From Bugula neritina (lineage: Eukaryota; Bryozoa; Gymnolaemata; Cheilostomatida; Bugulidae): DNA of 60,000 bases. Of this stretch, positions 43,901 through 60,000 are shown one piece after another. The notes under the pieces were generated by a model. That model made no database searches, was not told where the DNA came from, and was given only the letters and a program-made list of their open reading frames with translations. Positions within the stretch are counted from its first letter, which is position 1. Each line of letters begins with the position of its first letter. The DNA lies in assembly GCA_964035545.1 (NCBI GenBank), contig OZ037767.1, positions 13,079,301-13,139,300 of the forward strand. The letters are read 5' to 3'. A program made the position numbers and the translations under genes.

Positions 43901-46845
43901 GTTGGTGTTGTGGTTGTAGTGGGTGTTGTGGTGGTTGTGGGTGTTGTGGTGGTTGTGGGCGTTGTAGTAGTGGTGGGTGTTGTAGTAGTGGTGGGTATTG
44001 TAGTAGTGGTAAGTGTTGTGGTTGTAGTGGGTGTTGTGGTGGTTGTGGACATTGTAGTAGAGGTGGGTGTTGTAGTGGTTAGTGTTGTAGTAGTGGTGGG
44101 CGTTGTCGTAGTAGTGGTGAGTGTTGTCGTGGTTGTGGGTGTGGGAGTAGTGGTGGGTGTTGTAGTAGTAGTGGTGGTTGTGGTGGGTGTTGTTGATGGA
44201 ACTACAGTTGTTGGTGCTGCAGTTGGTGGTGCTACAGTTTGAGGAGCTACAGTTTGAGGAGCTACAGTTTGAGGAGTTACAGGCGGAGGTGCTGTAGTTG
44301 TTGGTGCTACAGTTTGAGGAGCTACAGTCTGAGGTGCTGCAGTTGGTGGAGCTACAGTCTGAGGTGCTGTAGTTGAAGATGCCACAGTTTGAGGAGCTAC
44401 AGTTGTTGGTGCTACAGTCGGAGGTGCTACAGTTTGAGGAGCTGCAGTTGTTGATGCCACAGTTGTTGGTGCTGCAGTCGGAGGTGCTACAGTTTGAGGA
44501 GCTGCAGTTGTTGATGCCACAGTTGTTGGTGCTGCAGTCGGAGGTGCTACAGTTTGAGGTGCTGCAGTTGGTGGAGCTACAGTTTGAGGAGCTACAGTTT
44601 GAGGAGCTACAGTTTGGGGAGCTACAGTCAGAGGTGCTGTAGTTGTTGGTGCTACAGTCAGAGGTGCTGTAGTTGTTGGTGCTACAGTCGGAGGTGCTAC
44701 AGTTTGAGGTGCTGCAGTCGGAGGTGCTACAGTTTGAGGAGCTACAGCTGTTGATGCTGCAGTTGGTGGAGCTACAGTCTGAGGTGCTGTAGTTGTTGGT
44801 GCTGCAGTCGGAGGTGCTACAGTTTGAGGTGCTGCAGTTGGTGGAGCTACAGTTTGAGGAGCTACAGTTTGAGGAGCTACAGTTTGGGGAGCTACAGTCA
44901 GAGGTGCTGTAGTTGGTGGAGCTGCAGTCGGAGGTGCTGTAGTTGGTGGAGCTGCAGTCAGAGGTGCTATAGTTGTTGGTGCTGCAGTTTGAGGAGCTAC
45001 AGTTTGAGGTGCTGCAGTTGGTGGAGCTACAGTTTGAGGAGCTACAGTCTGAGGTGCTGTTGTTGTTGGTGCTACAGTCAGAGGTGCTGTAGTTGTTGGT
45101 GCTACAGTTTGAGGAGCTACAGTTTGAGGAGCTACAGTTTGGGGAGCTACAGTCTGAGGTGCTGTAGTTGTTGGTGCTGCAGTCGGAGGTGCTACAGTTT
45201 GAGGTGCTGCAGTTGGTGGAGCTACAGTTTGAGGAGCTACAGTTTGAGGAGCTACAGTTTGGGGAGCTACAGTCAGAGGTGCTGTAGTTGTTGGTGCTAC
45301 AGTCAGAGGTGCTGTAGTTGTTGGTGCTACAGTTTGAGGAGCTACAGCTGTTGATGCTGCAATTGGTGGAGCTACAGTCTGAGGTGCTGTAGTTGTTGGT
45401 GCTGCAGTCGGAGGTGCTACAGTTTGAGGTGCTGCAGTTGGTGGAGCTACAGTTTGAGGAGCTACAGTTTGAGGAGCTACAGTTTGGGGACCTACAGTCA
45501 GAGGTGCTGTAGTTGTTGGTGCTACAGTCAGAGGTGCTGTAGTTGTTGGTGCTACAGTCAGAGGTGCTGTAGATGGTGGAGCTACAGTTTGAGGAGCTAC
45601 AGTTTGAGGAGCTACAGTTTGGGGAGCTACAGTCTGAGGTGCTGTAGTTGTTGGTGCTGCAGTCGGAGGTGCTACAGTTTGAGGTGCTGCAGTTGGTGGA
45701 GCTACAGTTTGAGGTGCTACAGTTTGAGGTGCTGCAGTTGAAGATGCCACAGTTTGAGGAGCTACAGTTTGGGGAGCTACAGTCAGAGGTGCTGTAGTTG
45801 TTGGTGCTGCAGTCGGAGGTGCTACAGTTTGAGGTGCTGCAGTTGGTGGAGCTACAGTTTGAGGAGCTACAGTTTGAGGAGCTACAGTTTGGGGACCTAC
45901 AGTCAGAGGTGCTGTAGTTGTTGGTGCTACAGTCAGAGGTGCTGTAGTTGTTGGTGCTACAGTCAGAGGTGCTGTAGATGGTGGAGCTACAGTTTGAGGA
46001 GCTACAGTTTGAGGAGCTACAGTTTGGGGAGCTACAGTCTGAGGTGCTGTAGTTGTTGGTGCTGCAGTCGGAGGTGCTACAGTTTGAGGTGCTGCAGTTG
46101 AAGATGCCACAGTTTGAGGAGCTACAGTTTGGGGAGCTACAGTCAGAGGTGCTGTAGTTGGTGGAGTTACAGGCAGAGGTGCTGTAGTTGTTGGTGCTAC
46201 AGTTTGAGGAGCTACAGTTGTTGGTGCTGCAGTTGGTGGAGCTACAGTCTGAGGTGCTGTAGTTGTTGGTGCTACAGTTGGAGGCGCTGTAGTTGAAGAT
46301 GCCACAGTTGGAGGTGCTGTAGTTGGTGGAGCTGCAATCGGAGGTGCTGTAGTTGTTGGTGCTACAGTTTGAGGAGCTATAGCTGTTGATGCTGCAGTTG
46401 GTGGAGCTACAGTCTGAGGTGCTGTAGTTGAAGATGCCACAGTTTGAGGAGCTACAGTTGTTGGTGCTACAGTCGGAGGTGCTACAGTTTGAGGAGCTGC
46501 AGTTGTTGATGCTGTAGTTGGTGGAGCTACAGTCTGAGGTGCTGTAGTTGAAGATGCCACAGTTGGAGGTGCTGTAGTTTGAGGAGCTACAGTTGTCGGT
46601 GCTGTAGATGGAGGTGCTACAGTTTGAGGTGCTGTAGTTGTGGTTGATACAGTTGGAGGTGCTGTAGTTGTTATTGATACAGTTGGAGGTGCGGTAGTTG
46701 GTAATGCTACAGTTGGAGGTGCTCCAGTTGTTGGTGTTGTCGTTGGAGAGTCTCTAGCTGCTGCACTGTTTTCTTTTTTCATTGCATGTTCTATGAAAAC
46801 TGTCAATGCCAGTCTCAGAATTATCCCGACTTCAAAGTGTTTCAT
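37860..46845 (-). CDS. Transmembrane mucin, gene B (PTS-EGF-SEA-TM)
   Basis: Spliced from eight coding exons: 46845-41841, 40865-40749, 40579-40440, 40144-40086, 39949-39723, 39193-39099, 38310-38108 and 37911-37860. They sum to 5898 nt, an exact 1966 codons, with GT-AG ends and matching phases. Order: signal peptide (MKHFEVGIILRLALTVF), mixed mucin region to about residue 1665, EGF-like domain (1669-1707), SEA-like domain (1708 to about 1830) with RKKR at 1780-1783, membrane segment (about 1862-1881), tail of 84 residues. It is a paralogue of gene A in the same orientation, with a shorter and more varied mucin region. The ATG at 46845 lies one base after an AG acceptor, as in gene A; an upstream in-frame ATG at about 46902 lies in the intron and was not chosen. 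Likely a glycosylated surface protein. Confidence 0.85.
38108..38310 (-). CDS. Gene B exon: cytoplasmic tail, part 1
   Basis: 203 bp, acceptor TTGTAG and donor AAA|GTGAGT, phase 0 to 2. It starts IRKTNKPSVYRQ and keeps PESFAESDGSSSEDSFPYR, with the acidic serine cluster. Confidence 0.85.
38824..39097. repeat. 37-bp intronic minisatellite, gene B (about 7 units)
   Basis: The same unit as in gene A, with cacatactactt as the common junction. It sits in the homologous intron and abuts the transmembrane exon donor. Confidence 0.93.
39099..39193 (-). CDS. Gene B exon: transmembrane segment
   Basis: 95 bp, acceptor TTTTAG and donor GGCA|GTATGT. It encodes EEPTKVYVWLAP, then VISGTVAGMIFLGVMGVLLA, the same membrane segment as gene A with two changes. 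The donor again runs straight into the minisatellite. Confidence 0.9.
39723..39949 (-). CDS. Gene B exon: furin-type site, SEA C-terminal half
   Basis: 227 bp, acceptor TTTTAG and donor GAAG|GTAATT. It opens CKAQSRKKRAINPNADV; the codons for RKKR lie at 39933-39922. The strand VVTEFDVAMDP and helix LNVESLENIVSTAV follow. It ends shortly after PVIVIPE and lacks the extra Thr-rich stalk of gene A. Confidence 0.85.
40086..40144 (-). CDS. Gene B exon: SEA-like domain, middle part
   Basis: 59 bp, acceptor TTTTAG and donor AC|GTGAGT, phase 0 to 2. It encodes IYESFSSNSQFMGVTRISF, two residues shorter than gene A and strongly diverged. Confidence 0.8.
40440..40579 (-). CDS. Gene B exon: SEA-like domain, N-terminal part
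   Basis: 140 bp, acceptor CTTCAG and donor CAA|GTGAGA. It is one codon longer than in gene A at the 5' end (EKDTAVAV for EDTAVAV) and otherwise nearly identical. Confidence 0.75.
40749..40865 (-). CDS. Gene B exon: EGF-like domain
   Basis: 117 bp, acceptor ATTTAG and donor GTAGGT, phase 1-1. Six cysteines in the same places as gene A; it starts GTPFTKPCDSC. Confidence 0.85.
40866..41840 (-). other. Gene B intron after the mucin exon
   Basis: 975-bp intron, donor GTATTA and acceptor ATTTAG, close in length to its gene A counterpart (982 bp). The minus-strand frame at 40908-41153 has no recognisable domain. Confidence 0.65.
41841..46845 (-). CDS. Gene B exon: signal peptide and mosaic mucin region
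   Basis: 5005 coding bases ending CAAG|GTATTA, phase 1. The first half (about 46780-44220) is built of 12-15-bp modules such as APQTVAP, APTTTAP and ASTTAAPQ. The second half holds two blocks of the gene A type Pro-Thr5 repeat (44205-43217 and 43085-41885), separated by about 130 bp of the TVAP type. Each block starts with the same leader (PSTTPTTTTTTTTTPTTTP and a nearby PTSTTMSTTT), so the second half is a duplicated cassette of about 1.3 kb. Confidence 0.85.
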
Positions 46846-46846
46846 T

Positions 46847-47495
46847 CTACAACAAATAATTATATTCTCTGCAAACCAAACTATTTGTGTTTTGTTTGAC
46901 ATTTATTTCTAGCGTAGTACACTATTCACTGTTTCATTTCATGTTCTGTTTTTTTGCTCACATGCCTTTTCTTCCAGATCTTTTTCTTATCGACATAATA
47001 ATTAAGGAACAAGCACTGTCTAGTGATATCTTTTTTTTACAGATTAAGAGTTCCTTTAAATGATATGTGTTCTCAAATTATTGGTTATGCATTTTTCTTT
47101 AACATGAGTTTTTATTTGAAATTTGGTTTAATTGTACCCTTGCAGGTCTCTATCTTAGCAATTAATACTCGTGTTCTTTTTAATGCCTTTGTATATATCT
47201 CTCATACATGTATCACTTTTCTGCTGGTCCAGTTTGCACAACTTGTTATGTTTGCAATCCTTTACCCGCTAGAATGCAAAATAGCTCCAGGTTAACTCTG
47301 AATTTCGTTGATTTTCTTGCAGTCAAGCCATTCCGTAACTCCTAATCACCTGCTATGTTACACACTCTACACATTGCTGTATAAATTGCACACATCCTCT
47401 GATTTTTTTGATACTGCACAAATTTATCATAGTCACAAGTCTCCGTTGAAACTTTCTCAAGCGTAAAATTTACATTCCATATAAGTTATATTTAC
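46847..47495 (-). other. Gene B first intron
   Basis: Bounded by donor CAG|GTAAAT (exon ends 47496) and acceptor GTAG (before 46846). The 90-codon plus-strand frame at 47023-47295 is hydrophobic but lies wholly in the intron and has no counterpart in gene A. Confidence 0.6.
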
Positions 47496-47712
47496 CTGTT
47501 TCAGCTGATCGTTTGCTATGACTTTTGTTAACGAAACAGACAATTTACTCGTCCTAAAAACTTATCAGCAAAGTAATGTTAGTAACTCGCAAATTGCATT
47601 TAGTCTTGTAGAGTACCAAGTTAAAAATGCATGAAATAATTTTATAAAAGAGCTTACAGTTTACGCTACATTAGTTTACATCAATAAATAGTCTTTTACT
47701 TTTCAAGTGATT
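47496..47712 (-). promoter_or_regulatory. Gene B promoter and non-coding first exon
   Basis: Minus strand: CCAATCACTTG (near 47704), TATAAA (47646-47641), then a first exon of about 120 bases ending CAG|GTAAAT at 47496/47495. It has the best TATA match of the three paralogous promoters. Confidence 0.55.
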
Positions 47713-47915
47713 GGCTGTAGTACCAGATGCAATTAAACTTTCATTCTTTTTACACGCCCATTGTTCGGCCACATAGAAATTCCTACATTAGTTCTAGCCT
47801 TCACTTTTGAACTAGAATAAGCTGATGGTTATATCAAAGCATATTTGGAATATGTTATAATGTTAGTCAGAATGTTCAAGCCACTCTGGTGTTTATGGAT
47901 AGTCTTAAAGATCTA

Positions 47916-49701
47916 CAGTGCTGTGAAAAAGTTTAAGGACGCCTCATTGTTTTCCATAATAGCAATGTTCCAAGCTAATTTTAAGGCATAACAAAAGCAT
48001 TTCCATAGGCATGATACCTATCAAAATGATCCTTAAGATCACCTTATCTTATTTATATAAATTATTAGTGTCTCTTTTCACTTCCTTTCAAAATTTAGGT
48101 GAAATAATGAGATACTATGCATATTTGGGAATTATTCAATGTTCTCACAATTTGTGTGTGCTGTAGGATATCAGAATATTTTACTTGAAACATAGAAAAA
48201 TATTGTATGTGATTTGTTCTACACATTATAGCAGCATTGCAACACACAGTGCTTTAAATTTTAGTATTAATGTTTTGTGGGCCAGCCTTTATTCTCAATC
48301 ACTAGTCGGCAGCGACGAGGCATCGACTCGTACAGCTTCTCCAACTCGTTTTCAGTCACCACATGATGCCATGCATGAATTACAGGCTCTATGGCTGTCA
48401 CCTTAGTTGTTGGCTTCTGTGAAGAGACTATTTTAGCCATTCTTGACCATGAATTTCTTATTGGGTTCAAGTCCCAGCTTTGGGCTGGCCAGTTAAGCGT
48501 TGAGACCCTCTGCTTTTTCATCCATGCACTCTTTAACAGTTTTTGCCCAATGGCATGGTGCATTGTCATCTTCAAATATGTTAATTTCATTTAAAAAGAA
48601 GTTTTTTTATGATTGGAAGAAGTTTAGCATTGAGATTCTCTATATATTTTTGGGCATTAACATCATTTTAGAGCAATTACTGAGTCGACCTACACCTTTT
48701 GATGTTATACAACCCCAGAACATAACGCCGATAGGGTGCTTAATTGTTGTAAGAATACATTAGGGGTTATATTCCTCATACTGATATCTTCTAACAAAAC
48801 AGTTTCCAGCATGATTGTTCACATTAAATGTAGATTTATCTGAAATAATTACTTTTTTCTAATCATTCACTGTCTAACTACCATGCTCCTTGGCCCACCG
48901 TAGCCGGTTTTTTCGCTACTTCTCGGTTAGTAGAGGCTTCCTTCTTGCTTTGCAGACACATAGACCATGGCTCAGCAGTCTTCGCTTTATCAGGGATGTC
49001 GAAGCTGTTGTTCCTGTTGATTCTGATCATTCTTTGCCAACTCAGGACTTGTTTTATGGCAATCTTTCTTGCTGATCCCAATGAAAACCTTGTCATCTCT
49101 AGGTGTGCTTATTCTTGGTCGTCCACTTTCAGGTCGATCTGCTACACTGCCAGTCTCCATGAATTTCTTGGTAATTTGATAAACAATTGTCTTTGCTTTG
49201 CCAACCTTTTCAGATATTTTCCTAATTGAATAACCTTCGTTATGCAAAAAAATTATTACAAACCTTGCTTTTGAAGTAAGATTTACAGCTCTCATTTTGT
49301 CTATGCGCAGCACCTAAGTGGACACCATGTAAAAGCTTACAACTAAATGACAGATTTCAAATTATGGAAGAAAGTCATACTTTATGGTATCATGATGCCA
49401 TGTACAAAGTCAAATTTCACTGTTTAGCCTTTTGTGATTATCAGAAACGATAAACTTTGGAAACATAAAAACACAGGAGTTGCGCTTTCCTAGCTGCTTG
49501 TATAGTTAGCCCGAAAATAGGTAGAAAACATCACAGCAGTAGGAATTTATATGGTGAAAATTGTAGTGCACATTCTAAGGGTCATTTTGATATATAGAAC
49601 TTGCAGGAAAATACTAAGAACTTCCAATAAATGCCTATTAAACAATACATAGAAATACATAGAAATTTTTGCAAGCGTCCTTAAACTTTTTCACAGCACT
49701 G
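47916..49701 (-). mobile_element. Tc1-type transposon
   Basis: 1786-bp element bounded by perfect inverted ends of about 27 bp, starting CAGTGCTGTGAAAAAGTTTA, and flanked by TA on both sides (47914-47915 and 49702-49703). TA target duplication and a minus-strand Tc1 transposase remnant identify the family. The ends are intact although the gene is dead. Confidence 0.93.
48267..49295 (-). pseudogene. Tc1-family transposase, inactivated
   Basis: From ATG at 49295 the frame encodes the paired-type helix-turn-helix region (SIRKISEKVGKAKTIVYQI, then the linker GRPRIS), and breaks near 48990 after TSPELAK. The catalytic region continues in other frames: a strand with VIISDKST (first Asp kept) near 48.85 kb, DDNAPCHWAK (second Asp kept) near 48.56 kb, then WDLNPIRNSW, where the catalytic Glu expected in PIEN is Arg. 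Several stops and frameshifts lie between. It cannot make an active enzyme. Confidence 0.9.
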
Positions 49702-50509
49702 TAGATTTACTAGCTTAAACACACTAAATCTCATGAAATCTCTGTAATTCAGAGTATTTTGTATTTCTATTTTTTAATGCGCTCAAATTTATAAGTTTAA
49801 ATACTATATACCTTTAATAATACACTGTATTTGTGCTTCTCTCAATGATGCTGCTAAAGCTCACGCTTTTTTGTTATTTTTTACTTTTCCAACAAACTTT
49901 TTCTTCCTTCATCCAAGCATATTGCATTATCTAAATGCTTCTAAATAACATACGCAATAAAAGTTAGCAATATTTTCTTATAATACCACAGGCTAAAAGG
50001 TCAACTAAAGATGGCATTAGAGTTTCCAAATCAATTTAAAACTTGTTTCAGCAGAATTTATTATAAAGCAAAATTTTTTAAGCATACAGTTCTTAAGCAG
50101 TCTGCTATATATGATAGCCAATATATGTATTCTTATTTCAGTACTGCATAGACGAAGCGTGTCGGGATTCTTTAAGCTTCAATAAGGATGTACTAACATA
50201 ATAAAAAGATGGAAAGTATTTGTTGAATCAGTAAATGCAAGCTCAGAACATTGATTAGGCTGTCATACAACTTTAAAAAGTATGTATTTGCAAGCTATAA
50301 ATCTTTGTTCAAGAAATTTGAAACATCATATGCAAATATGCACAACATTGTCTGTGAATTTATGTTGCCTAAATGTACTTGCAATTGTATTTAATTTTTA
50401 ACTTGATATGACCTCGGTGAGCAAGTCCATATGGAATAGTTTCACAATTGATGCTTTGTAAGCTTCAAACAAAACACACAAATCCTTTTGTTGGTTTATT
50501 CATAGATGC

Positions 50510-50545
50510 TATATAGAAGCATGCCTCTCTCTCTTCACACCAGTT
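50510..50545 (+). promoter_or_regulatory. Plus-strand TATA/initiator pair, copy 3
   Basis: TATATAGA at 50510-50517 and CCAGTT with its A at 50542, spacing 32. This copy is the one closest upstream of the plus-strand CUB gene, whose first recognised exon is 3.7 kb away. Whether it drives that gene is inference. Confidence 0.35.
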
Positions 50546-50946
50546 CATAACACTAGCTTTCTTTCCAGATACAAGTAGTCAGCTTTACATTAATATTTCT
50601 GTAATAGATACATTGTAGCTAGTAAAAGAAGTTCTATAGAGGCCTTTATTGAGAACTGCACTCAACGTTTGACTCTCAGTGGTAAATACAATACTTGATT
50701 CCTCTTATATTGAAACATAGTTTGTGTTACTGGAGATGAGAACAACTTGCAATAAAATTTAGTTAGAATTACTCTTAGTTTTAAAGCACTACAACTGTTA
50801 AAAAAGTTGACTGAAGCCATCATCAGCAAGCTATCAGAAATTCCAGATTAATTCTTTGCACACAATTTGTTATAAAACAAAATTGCGTGAGCATACAAAC
50901 CTCAAACAAACCAGAGATGATAGCTAAAATATGCTTTTGAAAATGA

Positions 50947-51063
<117 letters not shown>

Positions 51064-51214
51064 GACAAATAGTCATAAACTAAGTTTTTTCATTCCTATC
51101 CTATTTCTGTTTTTTATAATAAGAAATAGTGGGAACACAACACAACATCAAGTCATAGAGATAGGGATAAAGGTAGAGATAAAATCTATAGTCTATGCAA
51201 GCAAACAGCTGGTC

Positions 51215-52952
<1,738 letters not shown>

Positions 52953-53201
52953 ATATTATATTATATTATATTATATTATATTATATTATATTATATTATA
53001 TTATATTATATTATATTATATTATATTATATTATATTATATTATATTATATTATATTATATTATATTATATTATATTATATTATATTATATTATATTATA
53101 TTATATTATATTATATTATATTATATTATATTATATTATATTATATTATATTATATTATATTATATTATATTATATTATATTATATTATATTATATTATA
53201 A
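52953..53201. repeat. (ATATT)n pentanucleotide satellite
   Basis: About 50 near-perfect copies of a 5-bp unit. Confidence 0.98.
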
Positions 53202-53684
53202 TAAAACATGAGTTAAAACTTGGTAAATAGGTAGGTAGTTGATGGATTTCATAATTAATATGACATAAATTCCTTGTTTATTTCCATACCTGAGTAAATG
53301 AACAATATTTGGGTGAAAAGCATTTATTCATAGGTTTTTAGTATTTTTCTATAATTTTACAGTGCATATTTAAACTTGAAATAATTTTTATAAGCATGAA
53401 TTTATTCACTTGCTTTTACTATTTTCCTAAGCAGCTTATTTTTAAGACACTAACAGGAAATACAGCATTTATTGGTTCCATGGTTCAGCATGCAGCATTT
53501 TTAAATATATATATATTTACTTTCAGTGCGTCAACTGCTTATGCTATTTCACACTCACATGTATATAATATATAAATGCATCAGCTTACTATAATTTGAT
53601 TATTTACAACTTGGCTTTTAACAATTAAGCTGTTCACCACTCAGGTGACGTTTATTAAAGAAAGACAATATAGATTATTTAGAA

Positions 53685-53765
53685 GGGAGCAGCTTTGATC
53701 TAGGGGTTAGAGCGTTTGCTTAGTAAACAGGAAGTCATAGGTTTGATCTTGGTAAAGGCCATTGG
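53685..53765 (+). mobile_element. tRNA-derived SINE head
   Basis: ggggttagagcg resembles the A box region of a tRNA, gcttagtaaacagga resembles the anticodon arm of a tRNA-Thr(AGT), and ggtttgatctt (53740-53750) resembles the B box. The cloverleaf is degenerate and there is no separate tRNA gene. The body may run to about 53940; its 3' end was not determined. Confidence 0.65.
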
Positions 53766-54222
53766 TGATGTTAGGAAGAGCATATAGTCATAATTGCTCC
53801 TGTGCCCTATCTAAATAAGTCCTTAGCCCAATTTAACAATAAACCTTTTCATCATGAGTTTTCTCACAGGGATGGTGATTATTGTATATATAAACTTGTA
53901 TGCATGAGTGAGTATACAGGAGATCATTGACGCAACATCTAGCTTTTGACAGACTATCACCTAATTGACTTGTTTCCCTTTCAAATTTATCCTTAATTAC
54001 TTAAAACTTTACAATGATTAGAAATGGCATCTTTGTTCACAGATATAAACTGCATTCAAGTTTGGAGGTGCAGTAATGGAAAAATTAAAAATAGCCTCCA
54101 AACCAAAACTTATTAATGAAATTGAAAAACTTGGGCTATCTCAGTTTTTACATTACTGCTTCTAACTGTAATTTTCAGCATGATTTCAGTCACTATCAAA
54201 CTTAACCTTTAAAATGTTTTAG

Positions 54223-60000
<5,778 letters not shown>

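Larger units (their letters stand above)
47480..50830. repeat. Mucin upstream module, copy 3 (Tc1-interrupted)
   Basis: Same order of shared blocks as copies 1 and 2. The distance from the CCAAT box to the plus-strand TATA box is about 2.8 kb here against 1.3 kb in the other two; removing the 1786-bp Tc1 element leaves about 1.0 kb. Confidence 0.75.

Noticed and set aside
41894-46912. Plus-strand Val/Gly and Ser/Cys/Tyr-rich frames across gene B
   Set aside because: Antisense shadows of the gene B mucin exon, broken into many pieces and with no independent signals.
53685-53765. Functional tRNA-Thr gene
   Set aside because: A and B box-like motifs are present but the acceptor, D and T stems are mispaired, which fits a SINE head better.

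Overview
The window is animal nuclear DNA. It is AT-rich, carries GT-AG introns with consistent phases, and has EGF-like, SEA and CUB modules, a Tc1 transposon, an hAT MITE, a tRNA-derived SINE and long microsatellites. A marine invertebrate, perhaps a lophotrochozoan, would fit, but the sequence alone does not fix the clade. No rRNA, intact tRNA, CRISPR or operon-like feature was seen.

The main content (about 1.9 to 50.8 kb) is a tandem cluster of minus-strand genes for giant transmembrane mucins. Gene A (coding 28756 down to 8614, 8 coding exons, 5338 residues) and gene B (46845 down to 37860, 8 coding exons, 1965 residues) share one layout: signal peptide, one huge intronless Pro/Thr exon, a six-cysteine EGF-like exon, a SEA-like domain over three exons, a transmembrane exon and an 84-residue cytoplasmic tail over two exons. 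This is the layout of vertebrate membrane mucins such as MUC3, MUC12, MUC13 and MUC17. In both genes the loop of the SEA-like fold where autoproteolysis normally occurs carries a furin-type R-x-K-R site. A third copy (C, 35514 to 35069) keeps only the two tail exons. A fourth copy (gene 0) shows only a promoter and 5' UTR-like segment near 1.9-2.2 kb.

The upstream modules of gene 0, A and B (about 1.8-5.0, 29.4-31.7 and 47.4-50.8 kb) are paralogous. Each has a minus-strand CCAAT box, a TATA-like box and a 5' UTR exon ending in a GT donor, and further out a plus-strand TATA/initiator pair. A dead Tc1 element lies inside the third module. A partial tandem duplication (32.4-35.9 versus 35.9-39.1 kb) made copy C; its junction lies between an intronic 37-bp minisatellite and a GT repeat. 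The minisatellite occurs in all three paralogues.

From 54.2 kb to the end lies a plus-strand gene with at least four CUB domains and a 556-residue Ser/Thr-rich linker exon. Its first exon was not identified and it runs off the window. Between genes there are an hAT MITE (1274-1619), nested inverted-repeat elements (5.1-6.66 kb), a foldback element (31890-32319), copia-like remnants (33.6-34.3 kb), a SINE (about 53.69 kb) and several long microsatellites. The two mucins would act as glycosylated surface proteins; the CUB/mucin gene would probably act outside the cell.
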